Positions 49,649 to 57,613 of a DNA stretch of 64,000 bases are shown one piece after another. A program made the translations under genes and the position numbers. Position 1 is the first letter of the stretch. The number at the start of each line of letters is the position of its first letter. The stretch comes from Amycolatopsis japonica (GTDB lineage Bacteria > Actinomycetota > Actinomycetes > Mycobacteriales > Pseudonocardiaceae): the NCBI RefSeq assembly GCF_000732925.1, contig NZ_CP008953.1, positions 310,001 to 374,000 of the forward strand, given 5' to 3'. The notes below the pieces were generated by a model. That model was not told where the DNA came from, did no database searches, and saw nothing but the letters and a program-made list of their open reading frames with translations.

Positions 49649-50371
49649 TCAGTGGCCACGATCGTTCTCCCACAACAGGGTGTGAAGTCGGGTAGATAGG
49701 TGCCACCGGCGGGCCAGCACTGGCTCGGCCAGCAGCCGCATCCGTGCCAGCACAGTGGCGCTGTCGGTGCCCTCCGGCATGATCCAGACCGGCTTGAGGT
49801 CGTAGGTCCCGACTAGCTCCTGGACCTCGTCCAAGTCGCCGGTCTCTTGGACTACGAACTTCCAGATGGCTTTCCCGGTGCCGGCGAAGTGACGCAGCAC
49901 TGCTGGGCGGACGCGTTGATGGCGGCGCAGCCCCGAATGCGCGAGCTTCGGCGAGACGTTGAACCGTGTCACTGCCGAGGTGAGCAAGTCCGTGGGCGGG
50001 ATGGTGCCGGAGGTTTCGATCTCGATATCGGCGGCGAGAGCGCGCTCTCGGATCGTGCACAGCAGCCGCTCCAGGGCGCGCGGCTGTAGCAACGGCTCGC
50101 CGCCCGTGATCACCAGCAGCTCGGCGGGAGTAGAGGCAAGCCAGGACAAGATGTCGTCGATCGAGAGAACTTGCTGCTCGGCGGCGAGATCGTACCGGGC
50201 TGGGTCATGGGTTTGGGGGGTGTCGCACCACGCGCAGGACAAGTGACAGCCGAAGAGGCGGATGAAGTGCGCGTACCTGCCAGTGCTGGGACCCTCACCT
50301 TGGAAGGTGGGGCCGAAGGTTTCGTTGACCACGAGGTCGCGGGCTACATCGGACACAGCGGGTGGCTTCAC
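49649..50371 (-). CDS. queE: 7-Carboxy-7-deazaguanine synthase-like radical SAM enzyme
   Basis: 240 residues. FGPTFQGEGPSTGRYAHFIR and the cluster motif CHLSCAWC (Cx3Cx2C) identify a QueE-type radical SAM protein; VITGGEPLLQ and IEIETSGTIPP follow. It converts 6-carboxytetrahydropterin to 7-carboxy-7-deazaguanine, using SAM and Mg. The ATG overlaps the stop of queD (ATGA), so the two are translationally coupled and act in succession. QueC, QueF and a GTP cyclohydrolase are not seen in this window, which points to a special product instead of tRNA queuosine. Confidence 0.92.
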   Translation of the reverse strand: MKPPAVSDVARDLVVNETFGPTFQGEGPSTGRYAHFIRLFGCHLSCAWCDTPQTHDPARYDLAAEQQVLSIDDILSWLASTPAELLVITGGEPLLQPRALERLLCTIRERALAADIEIETSGTIPPTDLLTSAVTRFNVSPKLAHSGLRRHQRVRPAVLRHFAGTGKAIWKFVVQETGDLDEVQELVGTYDLKPVWIMPEGTDSATVLARMRLLAEPVLARRWHLSTRLHTLLWENDRGH

Positions 50372-50877
50372 AGGACGTCCGCCGGTCCGTAGCTCGCCGC
50401 GTTGAGGTGCGTTTCACGTACGAACACCCGGCCGACCGAGGCCTCGGGAGCACAAGGCAACCCGACGAGTACGGTCTGACTCGCTCGCCGCAGCAACACC
50501 GCCACCGCTTCGACAGTCGGCCAGGGCAAGTCGGCAGCCAGCAGCTCCTCACTGCCGACCGCCTCACGATCGTTCGCGCCGAAGCGGAAGACCTTGGAGC
50601 CCGCAGTGTCAAGGTGCATGCCGAGCGGATCCCGGATGCCGAGCATGGTTCCGTGATCAAGGTGGGTGTCGATCCATTGCCGAACTCCGGCTTTAAGGGC
50701 GCCGAACTCCACGACAGTGCCGTCGCTACTCAGAACGGGAGCGCACACGGATACGGTGACCCGCCAGGAATGTCCGTGCAGGCTGGTGCACTTGCCGTTC
50801 AAGTGCGGCAGCCGGTGCGCGGTTTCGAAGGTGTGCTCGATGCTGATCAGGTGGGTCGTCGGCGCAGCAGCGGCCAT
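50368..50877 (-). CDS. queD: 6-Carboxytetrahydropterin synthase-like protein
   Basis: About 169 residues. ISIEHTFETAHRLPHLNGKC and SLHGHSWRVTVSV carry the zinc-binding histidines and the catalytic Cys of the QueD/PTPS fold; HLDHGTMLG contains a further conserved His, and PTVEAVAVLL is typical of the last helix. It makes 6-carboxytetrahydropterin from dihydroneopterin triphosphate for QueE. The ATG at 50877 (AGGAG eight bases upstream) is preferred; an in-frame ATG at 50931 adds 18 residues. The C-terminal extension is longer than in the usual 120-140-residue enzymes. Confidence 0.9.
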   Translation of the reverse strand: MAAAAPTTHLISIEHTFETAHRLPHLNGKCTSLHGHSWRVTVSVCAPVLSSDGTVVEFGALKAGVRQWIDTHLDHGTMLGIRDPLGMHLDTAGSKVFRFGANDREAVGSEELLAADLPWPTVEAVAVLLRRASQTVLVGLPCAPEASVGRVFVRETHLNAASYGPADVL

Positions 50878-51225
50878 GGTGGCCTTCTCCTGGCCGGCGA
50901 CGATGTGCCCGTTTGCCTCCGTGTCGGACATCGCGAGTGCCGGATCCTTTCGCCGCGAGCGCGCACAGCGCGCGTTTCGCTAAACGGGAAGTGGGTGTGG
51001 TGTGCGGCGGAAGGTCGAGGGGCGTGAGGTGCCTTCCGCCGCACACCGCGCCTCAGTCAATGCCGGATGATCGGCGCGATCCAGAGCGCCCATGAGGCGC
51101 CAATGAGGCGTGGACACTGCGTCGCTCACCCTGACCAGGGAAGCGATGCGACGCCACTGGGCCTCATCAGTCGGCACGTGTTCACCAGGTCGGGTTCCTC
51201 AGATGATCCGGCTGGGTGAACGCGG
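50878..51225. other. Gap with a strong hairpin between RbpA-like gene and queD
   Basis: A perfect 16-bp stem (50999-51014 with 51032-51047) with a 17-base loop probably terminates the RbpA-like transcript. Near 51090-51112 GCGCC-type repeats (ATGAGGCG twice) occur. A possible 65-residue frame at 50980-51177 is not supported. The queD promoter should lie between about 50932 and 50998. Confidence 0.55.
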
Positions 51226-51630
51226 TCAACTGCTGTAGCTGAACGAGTACGTCCTGTCTCCGAGGTAGACGCAGCCAGGCCGCGGACCTCCCTGCCGTTC
51301 GATCGCCGCAAGCGCTTCGGCGAGCAGCGTCTCCAGTTCGGCTACGGTGCGCCGTTCGTGCAGTTTTGCCAGGTGTGTCCGAGGCGGCTTCGTCTCCAGA
51401 TCCCCGGTCGAGTCGTCGGTGGATGACCGGAATCGGGCGCAGTCCTCGAGCCCATGCTGTCGGCAGCTCCAATGCGATGGAAGGACCGCATCCGCCGCGA
51501 AGCGCACGGTGAACACATGCCCACGTGAACACGCGAACTGGGCTGCCACTCGGTCTACGGGATCATCGTCGCGATCAGACTCCACGCTGGCACGACCCCA
51601 GCGGTAACCGCGCAACACTGCTCGTCGCAT
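51226..51630 (-). CDS. RbpA-like RNA polymerase-binding protein (paralogue)
   Basis: 134 residues. The core VLRGYRWGRASVESDRDDDP, QFACSRGHVFTVRFAADAVL, PSHWSCRQHGLEDCARF and the C-terminal KPPRTHLAKLHERRTVAELE follow RbpA throughout, including the linker and sigma-interaction helix. Genuine RbpA is about 110-125 residues and single-copy; this one has extra N- and C-terminal bases and island-like codon use. RbpA stabilises holoenzyme with the primary sigma factor and contributes to rifampicin tolerance. The start abuts the stop of the HTH gene upstream (TAG-ATG). Confidence 0.85.
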   Translation of the reverse strand: MRRAVLRGYRWGRASVESDRDDDPVDRVAAQFACSRGHVFTVRFAADAVLPSHWSCRQHGLEDCARFRSSTDDSTGDLETKPPRTHLAKLHERRTVAELETLLAEALAAIERQGGPRPGCVYLGDRTYSFSYSS

Positions 51631-51882
51631 CTATTTGGCGCCGATCTGACGATTGCTGCGGCGCCTGGGCGAGCCGGTGAAAGGCCGGCCGCCGCGCCCA
51701 CGCAGCTGCACACCGGACTCAAGCAAGAGTCGGTGAATGAAGCCGTACGAGCGGCCAGTCAGCTCGACCAAAGCTCGGATGCTGGAACCGCGTTCGTACT
51801 CTTCCCTCAGCTTCGAACGCACGCGGATTCTTGCAGCCCCGGTGACCTGCTTCCTTTTTGTGAGCTTCGAGACCGATGTCAT
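51631..51882 (-). CDS. Small helix-turn-helix protein upstream of the RbpA-like gene
   Basis: 83 residues: a basic N-terminus (KLTKRKQVTGAARIRVRSKL), a clear HTH (EYERGSSIRALVELTGRSYG followed by FIHRLLLESG) and a glycine-rich basic tail (VQLRGRGGRPFTG). Similar short HTH proteins accompany specialised gene clusters in actinobacteria. ATG with GAGAGG eight bases upstream. Directly abutting the RbpA-like gene, so the pair is one operon. Target unknown. Confidence 0.7.
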   Translation of the reverse strand: MTSVSKLTKRKQVTGAARIRVRSKLREEYERGSSIRALVELTGRSYGFIHRLLLESGVQLRGRGGRPFTGSPRRRSNRQIGAK

Positions 51883-52446
51883 GGGTCAGCCTCTCTGCCC
51901 GCGGCAAGTGGTCATTCTCGTTCGAATTGCAGGCGACACGAGAAGCGGCTGGCTGCGAGCGGAGACGAAAATACCCATGCTGCAGCGTCGTGCTTTCGGA
52001 AAGAGCGCAATCATTGTCTATTGAGTCCCTTCATGTCCTGTCGTTGGCGCTTTGCTGGCTAGTCATTACTGCGCGGTCAATTTTTGTCAATGAAAATGGT
52101 GAAGTTGACTTTAAGTGGAATGTTCATGTGTGGACTGGAAGGATTGCGGGGCAGGGGTTTCCTGTCGCGCAGATATTGGCGAACGCCAGTAGAACGCCTG
52201 CCGCTTTGTGTTGCCAGAGCGCGTATGGAGCGGTCATAGGGCGTCAATGCGGCGTTGGCTGTTATGAGCTGCGTCGTCGAGTTGGGCAGTGTCGACGTTT
52301 GCGTACGATGAGGTGAAGGTTTGGTGATCCCTCGGCCAACTTTCTGGAGTGTGGTAGTCCGAACGGGTGCAGCTCGTCGAGGAGGTGCTCGGCCTTGATC
52401 AGTAGCCGGTTATCGTGGCGGTGACCGGCGAGACAAGGTGACAGTG
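51883..52446. other. AT-rich non-coding stretch
   Basis: 564 bases with clearly lower GC than the rest (for example 52020-52140, rich in AAT, TTT and AAA). No open frame with convincing codon use is present. It separates the divergent HTH/RbpA-like operon from the XRE gene and must hold both promoters. The composition suggests acquired DNA. Confidence 0.5.
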
Positions 52447-53688
52447 ATGGGTATGCAGCGAAAAGCCTTTGCGGCTCGGCGCGAGGCGCTCGGCTTCACC
52501 CAGGAAACCTTCGCCCAGCAGCTCAAGGTGGAGCTGTCTACGGTCGGTCGGTGGGAGCGCGGAACGCTGACACCGCACGCCTGGAGACGTCCTCGCATCG
52601 CTGAGTTACTTCAGGTGTCTCTTGACGAACTTGCAGCCCTCCTCAACCCGTCGGTGGCGAAGCTTGTTGTCAGGCAGCCCTCGTCCACGCAGCGCGAGGT
52701 CATGGTGGATGCGGTCCTTGTCGCCGGCGGGGCAGCCATTGACGTGCTGGGCAGGCGTGGCGAGGAATCGCTGTGTCGCCGGATGGACCGAGCGGGGGTG
52801 TCGGCACGGGTTGCGGATCTCCATCGGAGATATCAGGCCGCCCGCTACGCCGATGCTGCCCGGCGATTGCCGTCTGTCAGGGAAGCTGTCGATGCTCTGA
52901 TCGACAACGGGTTAGCGCTGAGGCGGCAGGAGGGGCTGAGGCTCCGGTGCAGTGTGGAGATCGTCGCGGCCAAGCTGGCGACGAAGGCGGGCGACGGCGA
53001 GGCCGGTTTAGCCGCGGCTGAGCTTGCGCGCGTAGCGGCTGAAGAGGCTGAGGACATCTTCGGTGTCGCTGCGGCGGCGTATCAACGAGCCTGCGCTCTG
53101 CTGCGCTCCAGCAGTACAGAGGGCGTTGCTCGGATTAATGACGCTGAGAAGCTAGCTGTCTCCGCCGCCACCGCTCTGCGAGGTCAGGACCCGCAGAGTG
53201 TGACCTGGCGGGGCGCCTTGACCCTGATCGGTTCTGTAATCGCCGCGCGTCGCGCCGACCATGGCGAAGCGGATGAACGGCTCAAGCACGCTGATGAACT
53301 CGCGCAGCGGCTCGGCGTCGACGGCAACATCGGGTGGACCGCGTTCGGCCCGTCGAACGTGCTGATCCACCGCACGTCCGTCGCAGTCGCTCTGGACGAT
53401 CCCCATCGCGCGCTCGCGACGGCGGAGCAGCTGGACATCACTGGACTACCGACCGGGCTGAACGGCCGCCAAGCTCAGTTCCACTTGGACAATGCGTGGG
53501 CGCACACACAGCTCGCCGAGGATCCACAGGCGGTAATCCACCTGCTGGAGACCGAGCGTGTGGCTCCAGAACTGGTTCGAACCAACCCGAACGCACGATC
53601 GCTGATCGCGGATTTGCTGTCCCGGGAGCGCCGTCAAGAGGTGCCGGCTCTACGTGGTCTTGCGTTGCGAGCGGGGGTCGCGGTGTGA
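52447..53688 (+). CDS. XRE-family regulator with C-terminal TPR-like domain
   Basis: 413 residues. The N-terminal helix-turn-helix is FAARREALGFTQETFAQQLK and STVGRWERGTLTPHAWRRPR; the rest is helical with TPR-like repeats (HRRYQAARYADAARRLPSVR, GVAAAAYQRACALLRSS). This is the large actinobacterial class of HTH-TPR regulators that may bind peptides or small signals. ATG at 52447 with AAGG eight bases upstream. It overlaps the flavoprotein gene by four bases (GTGA), a pairing seen repeatedly in actinobacteria. Confidence 0.88.
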   Translation: MGMQRKAFAARREALGFTQETFAQQLKVELSTVGRWERGTLTPHAWRRPRIAELLQVSLDELAALLNPSVAKLVVRQPSSTQREVMVDAVLVAGGAAIDVLGRRGEESLCRRMDRAGVSARVADLHRRYQAARYADAARRLPSVREAVDALIDNGLALRRQEGLRLRCSVEIVAAKLATKAGDGEAGLAAAELARVAAEEAEDIFGVAAAAYQRACALLRSSSTEGVARINDAEKLAVSAATALRGQDPQSVTWRGALTLIGSVIAARRADHGEADERLKHADELAQRLGVDGNIGWTAFGPSNVLIHRTSVAVALDDPHRALATAEQLDITGLPTGLNGRQAQFHLDNAWAHTQLAEDPQAVIHLLETERVAPELVRTNPNARSLIADLLSRERRQEVPALRGLALRAGVAV

Positions 53689-54236
53689 CCCCTGCTCGAC
53701 AGCATCTCTACCTGGTGGCCTCGGCAGCGCCGCCAGTGTTGCGACTCGAGGAATTCATTCCCCACCTGTCCGCCGACGGCTGGGCCGTGTGCGTGATCGC
53801 GACACCGATGGCCGCCTCCTGGATAGACCTTGACGATTTGGCAACGGCAACAGGGTGTGTGACGCGGGTGCAACCGCGGCCGCCCCGCCAGAAGGAGAAG
53901 TCACTTCCGCGAGCCGACGCGCTTCTAGTCGCTCCACTGACCTTCAACTCGATGAACAAGTGGGCGTCGGGTATCAGCGACACGTTCGCGTTGGGCGTGC
54001 TCAACGAGATGCTCGGCACCGAAGTCCCCATAGTTGCCGCTCCGTGTGTCAAACCCGTTCTTCGTCGGCACCCCGCCTACGCGGACAGCGTCGCTCGACT
54101 GACGAAGGCCGGTGTGACGCTGCTCGACCCGGACGCGATCACCACCCGCGCCGAGGACGACGGCCTGGCCACCTTCGACTGGTCGTACGTCATCTCCGCC
54201 CTTCGTAGCGCGGTCAAGCCCGATGTGGATAGATGA
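53685..54236 (+). CDS. Flavoprotein (HFCD/phosphopantothenoylcysteine decarboxylase-like)
   Basis: 183 residues. HLYLVASAAPPVLRLEEFIP, ADGWAVCVIATPMAA and ADALLVAPLTFNSMNKWASG form the flavin-binding HFCD fold; the PLTFNSMNKWASGISD block replaces the PASANTIAK motif. Members decarboxylate cysteine residues or peptides, but this small class, always beside HTH-TPR regulators, has unknown function. The GTG at 53685 overlaps the XRE stop, so the two are translated together. Confidence 0.83.
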   Translation: MTPARQHLYLVASAAPPVLRLEEFIPHLSADGWAVCVIATPMAASWIDLDDLATATGCVTRVQPRPPRQKEKSLPRADALLVAPLTFNSMNKWASGISDTFALGVLNEMLGTEVPIVAAPCVKPVLRRHPAYADSVARLTKAGVTLLDPDAITTRAEDDGLATFDWSYVISALRSAVKPDVDR

Positions 54237-54314
54237 CTGGGTATCTCGTGCCGTCGGAGGTCTCACGACTGGCGACGTGGTGGTCCCACGATGGCGGCAG
54301 ACGACAGGTGGCGT

Positions 54315-54809
54315 TTATTCGTAGTGCCGCGCGAACTCGTCCGGGCCGTAGATGAGCTCAGGTTCCAGGTGGGACGGAGTTGGCCATGCTTGGATGAGAT
54401 GATGTTCGACAGGGGACGGGTCGAATTCCGGGCGTGCTAAGGCGGTAGCTCTATTTCGGACCGAGATGCGTAGCCTGATCCAGCCGGGGGTGACCTCGAA
54501 GCGCTGGGGTCCGCTGCTGCTGTAGAGGTCTTGCACGGTGAGGTTCCCGGCGGGGCAGTCAAGCGTCTTTTCTGCTGCCATATCCCAGCTCTGGTCGATT
54601 TCCGCGGGTTCTTGCTCGAGAGCTTGGACGGTCAGCCGGACCTTACCGTACTGGGTGCCGCAGAGAACGGCGATCCAGTTATCTTCGCCGACGAATAATC
54701 CGAATTGGGAGTCGGGCCACTCGTTGTCGATTCCAGGGGAAGCGCGAATGTGGTACTGGCCGTCCTGGACGGGGAATTCCAGTACCACACTCTCGTTCGC
54801 GTCAGCCAT
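54315..54809 (-). CDS. Hypothetical protein
   Basis: 164 residues without a recognised family. It looks like a beta-rich cytoplasmic protein: VVLEFPVQDGQYHIRASPGI, NWIAVLCGTQYGKVRLTVQA, SGPQRFEVTPGWIRLRISV. The C-terminal part is Pro-rich (PTPSHLEPELIYGPDEF). ATG at 54809 with GAGGAG about ten bases upstream. It lies 22 bases downstream of the secreted nuclease gene and may be its companion, for example an immunity-type partner; this is speculation from position only. Confidence 0.6.
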   Translation of the reverse strand: MADANESVVLEFPVQDGQYHIRASPGIDNEWPDSQFGLFVGEDNWIAVLCGTQYGKVRLTVQALEQEPAEIDQSWDMAAEKTLDCPAGNLTVQDLYSSSGPQRFEVTPGWIRLRISVRNRATALARPEFDPSPVEHHLIQAWPTPSHLEPELIYGPDEFARHYE

Positions 54810-54831
54810 TTCTGGCTAGCTCCTCAAGTTC

Positions 54832-56097
54832 CTACCAGGCTCGTGATCCGTCTTTCTTGATAGCCTGGACGTAGAACTCATCTGTGTCAAGAACGCGATA
54901 GTAGTCGAAGTAGGCGGCGGTTAGGCCTCCCTGTGAGCTGTTCGCCTCGGCGGGAACAGTGCGAGTGGAACGATCGCCGGGAGCGGCGCCGTTTCCGCCT
55001 TGGTAGGACGAGGCCAGGGGGTACTCGTCGCAGGATGGGGCTGGGCTGCCCCCGCAGGCAACGCGACGGTTGGCTTCGATCTTGGTCAAGTCGGTCAGCC
55101 TGGTCAGGGGCTTTCCGGCGTAGGGGCGTCCCCAGTGGCTGGGGAGGGTGCGGATCGCGTCGTAGACGTGGTCGGCGACAGGTCCTACTTTTTCGTTGTC
55201 GATGGCGCTGTACATGACGAATGCGAGGCCCTTGTCATCGACGCAGCCGGCGCCATAGCGGTTCGTTTCGGCGTTGTCACACCGGCCCCAGAGAGTGTTG
55301 CCGTAGTGGTCGGCGATCGTCACCGGGTTCGCCGGCGTGGTCAATTCGAGAGCCGATCCGAGGTTCCCGGTGATGGGAAGCACCTGGTTATTGGTCATGG
55401 ACGCTGAATACTGGGTGTACCACTTGGTCACCTTCGCCTTCGGAGGCAACGCCACCGGCTCGTTCTCGTCATTGGAGCCTGACAGGCGCGATGTCGTGCA
55501 CTTGTCTTGATGGCCGAAGCATCCGGTCCACGAGTTCCCGGCAGTTCCACCTTGGAGGGTTCCCCAGGTCTTGGTGACCGTGATTTCGACGTCCAGGTCC
55601 CACGCTGGTGTGGAACCCTGCCCTTCCTCGAAGTCGACTGACGACTTGATGTTCAGGTCCACGGTTCCGATGGGCGTCTTCACGCCGTTGACTTCTCGGT
55701 AGTGGGTCACGGTCCAGTTCCGGTCGGAGCAGGAGATCGCCCGTGTCGGGTTCGAGACGCCGAGCAGGCAGGCAGGGGAGATCGCCTGCGGTGACGCGTC
55801 GCCGCCGGAACGACGCGCCGTCAGCGGCGCGGACGCTGGATCCTCCCCCACGGGGACGGCGCTTGTCCCTAGTCCGCCGCTGCTCGTCACGACGGCGCAC
55901 TCGTAATTGCCGGGTGTGCCGAGGTTGGCTGCGCGCTGCGCACAACGCTGTTCCTGTTGTTGCACCGACATTGTGGACCGATTCGCCTCGACAGGAAGCG
56001 TGTCGGCGGAAGCTGGCGCACTTAGCGCCACCGTGGAGCTAAGAGACGCTACGACAATAGCGCCTAGTGAGACAACATGTCGAATAAGTCTAGGCAA
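54832..56097 (-). CDS. Secreted NucA/NucB-type deoxyribonuclease
   Basis: About 421 residues. A signal peptide (VVSLGAIVVASLSSTVALSA) leads to a long secreted protein. The C-terminal ~90 residues carry the NucA/NucB signature CDEYPLASSYQGG, then VPAEANSSQGG and YYRVLDTDEFYVQ, including the DE-based metal-independent active site. Ten Cys suggest disulphides, and the middle domain (WDLDVEITVTKTWG, LVGDKC-like region) is unassigned. TTG at 56097 fits, with GAGGGG about eight bases upstream; no ATG gives a full signal peptide. An export-coupled nuclease or toxin-like role is possible. Confidence 0.8.
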   Translation of the reverse strand: MPRLIRHVVSLGAIVVASLSSTVALSAPASADTLPVEANRSTMSVQQQEQRCAQRAANLGTPGNYECAVVTSSGGLGTSAVPVGEDPASAPLTARRSGGDASPQAISPACLLGVSNPTRAISCSDRNWTVTHYREVNGVKTPIGTVDLNIKSSVDFEEGQGSTPAWDLDVEITVTKTWGTLQGGTAGNSWTGCFGHQDKCTTSRLSGSNDENEPVALPPKAKVTKWYTQYSASMTNNQVLPITGNLGSALELTTPANPVTIADHYGNTLWGRCDNAETNRYGAGCVDDKGLAFVMYSAIDNEKVGPVADHVYDAIRTLPSHWGRPYAGKPLTRLTDLTKIEANRRVACGGSPAPSCDEYPLASSYQGGNGAAPGDRSTRTVPAEANSSQGGLTAAYFDYYRVLDTDEFYVQAIKKDGSRAW

Positions 56098-56980
56098 AAC
56101 AAACCCCTCTATTTCGCAAGTAGGCCGAAATAAAAAGATGAGGCTCGCTGGGGGCAAGTTTGAATCGCGGGCCGAGAGCAAGGAGTTGCACTATGGTGCA
56201 CGCTAAGCGGTGCCGAATGTTGGTTCGACGACGACTCGTCGACAAGTGAACAATGTGACGTGCTGTGACCACATGGTCCGCGTCGACAAGCTTCCGTGCC
56301 CAATGCTCCAGGCGCGGCAAGGTATTGCTAGTGTATGTAAATCTTGCCCCAGCTTCCCCTTGGTTGAGGACTAACAATTCATGTCTACCGAGGTGTGGAA
56401 GTCGTTGTCAAGGAAGTAGAGGTGACCGAGAGGCCGCGGTCGAGATGTTGATGGATTCCGCAGGGTGCGACCCGCTGACCAACGGATATTTCATAGTCTT
56501 TCATGTGGCGGCGAACACGACGTGAGTGCTCGCGGGAGTACGCGGGTCGCGGAGTCAGACAGTTGCTCGAGGACTTCGGCGGCGTCGGCGAGACTGCTAT
56601 GCCAATGAGCTGGCCTGCTACGGGGTCACGGTGATAGCGGGTCCGAAGGGTACGCCGAAGGTCGGCAGGTCAAGCAGACGGATGTCGCGACCGCGATTAA
56701 GGGATCCGGTGGCACCGCACCGCTAGTTCCTGAAGTGACCTTGCGCTACCTTGGGGCGCTGTCCAGGCTCGCACTTCGCGTGCGGCCGTCCCCGTCGTCG
56801 TCCACAGCAGCGGTGGGGCATCGGCGGGTCAGTATTTCCGCGACCACGGACGCAATGGCGTCCATCGTGCTGGAACTTTGCCGTAGTTGGGAATTCGGAG
56901 CGTTAGGAAGACCTGGTCGGGCCAACTTGCCCGAGCGTCAGTATGGCAACTGTGCGTGTGTCACGATGGGCCGCGTCTGA
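56098..56980. other. 883-base gap, possibly with a decayed gene
   Basis: No intact gene is convincing. Between about 56520 and 56750 the three plus-strand frames in turn give protein-like pieces (SREYAGRGVRQLLEDFGGVG, YANELACYGVTVIAGPKG, EGRQVKQTDVATAIKGSGG), which look like one protein broken by frameshifts. Their identity is unclear. The left part is AT-rich and contains the promoter of the nuclease gene. Confidence 0.4.
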
Positions 56981-57613
56981 TCATATGGTGCGGGCGGCTG
57001 GGAGGCGCCCGAGTATGGGCAGCGGTACGAAGTTCTCCGCGTGGTTCACGCCGATGCGGCTTCCCCATAGGCGTGCGAGTGTCTCGGCCATCGGCCCGAA
57101 GTGGTCGGTGATCGGCTGGGAGGCGTGCGCAGCGAGGGCACGCTGCTTTTGTTCGTAGGTATCGGTGATGTCGATGATCGTGTGCGCGGGAATTGGGCCG
57201 TCGAGGGTGAGGCTGTTGTAGGAGTCGGCGGTGTAGACCCGGTACGGATGCCCAGTGTCGATGACGACGTCGGGCAGGGCCGCGACGAGTGTGTCGGCGA
57301 CCGCGCGGTGGTCGGGGTGGACGTCGCGAAGCGGGTGGGTGATGACGACCTCGGGTCGGACGGCGAGCAGTAGTTCGCGCAGGGTCGTCACGGTGGGCTG
57401 GTCGTACTGGTGCAGCGTGGCCCCCAGGATCGTCGCGCCTGCCGTGGCTTCGGTGTCCCGTCCTGGTTCGGTGTGATGTGGGACGGCGATGGTGACGGCG
57501 GCCCCGGAGGCGGAGCAGCGTGCGAGGGTTCCGCCGGCCCAGAGTTCGGCGTCGTCGGGGTGGGCCATCACGGTCAGCACGGACGCTGGCGTGGTGAACG
57601 GCACGCCGCTCAC
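56981..57613 (-). CDS. PIG-L/LmbE-family deacetylase
   Basis: 210 residues. The zinc-binding start VLTVMAHPDDAELWAGGTLA (HPDD), VRPEVVITHPLRDVHPDHRA (HPDHR) and the final NHAENFVPLP match the PIG-L/LmbE/MshB family, which removes N-acetyl groups from GlcNAc-type sugars and similar amides. The GTG at 57613 overlaps the exonuclease stop (GTGA). As the last gene of a long operon with glycosyltransferases, it could deacetylate a sugar attached by them. Confidence 0.9.
   Translation of the reverse strand: MSGVPFTTPASVLTVMAHPDDAELWAGGTLARCSASGAAVTIAVPHHTEPGRDTEATAGATILGATLHQYDQPTVTTLRELLLAVRPEVVITHPLRDVHPDHRAVADTLVAALPDVVIDTGHPYRVYTADSYNSLTLDGPIPAHTIIDITDTYEQKQRALAAHASQPITDHFGPMAETLARLWGSRIGVNHAENFVPLPILGRLPAARTI

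Noticed and set aside
50980..51177. 65-residue minus-strand frame before queD
   Set aside because: It runs through a strong hairpin and has no support beyond being open.
51876..52316. 146-residue plus-strand frame in the AT-rich gap
   Set aside because: No ribosome site, no domain, and poor codon preference compared with the neighbours.
52447..54236. Lanthipeptide-type cluster because of the HFCD flavoprotein
   Set aside because: No LanB/LanM enzyme or Cys-containing precursor is nearby; the XRE-flavoprotein pair is common without peptide genes.
56735..56980. 81-residue plus-strand frame
   Set aside because: Low-complexity composition, no ribosome site; probably part of degraded DNA.
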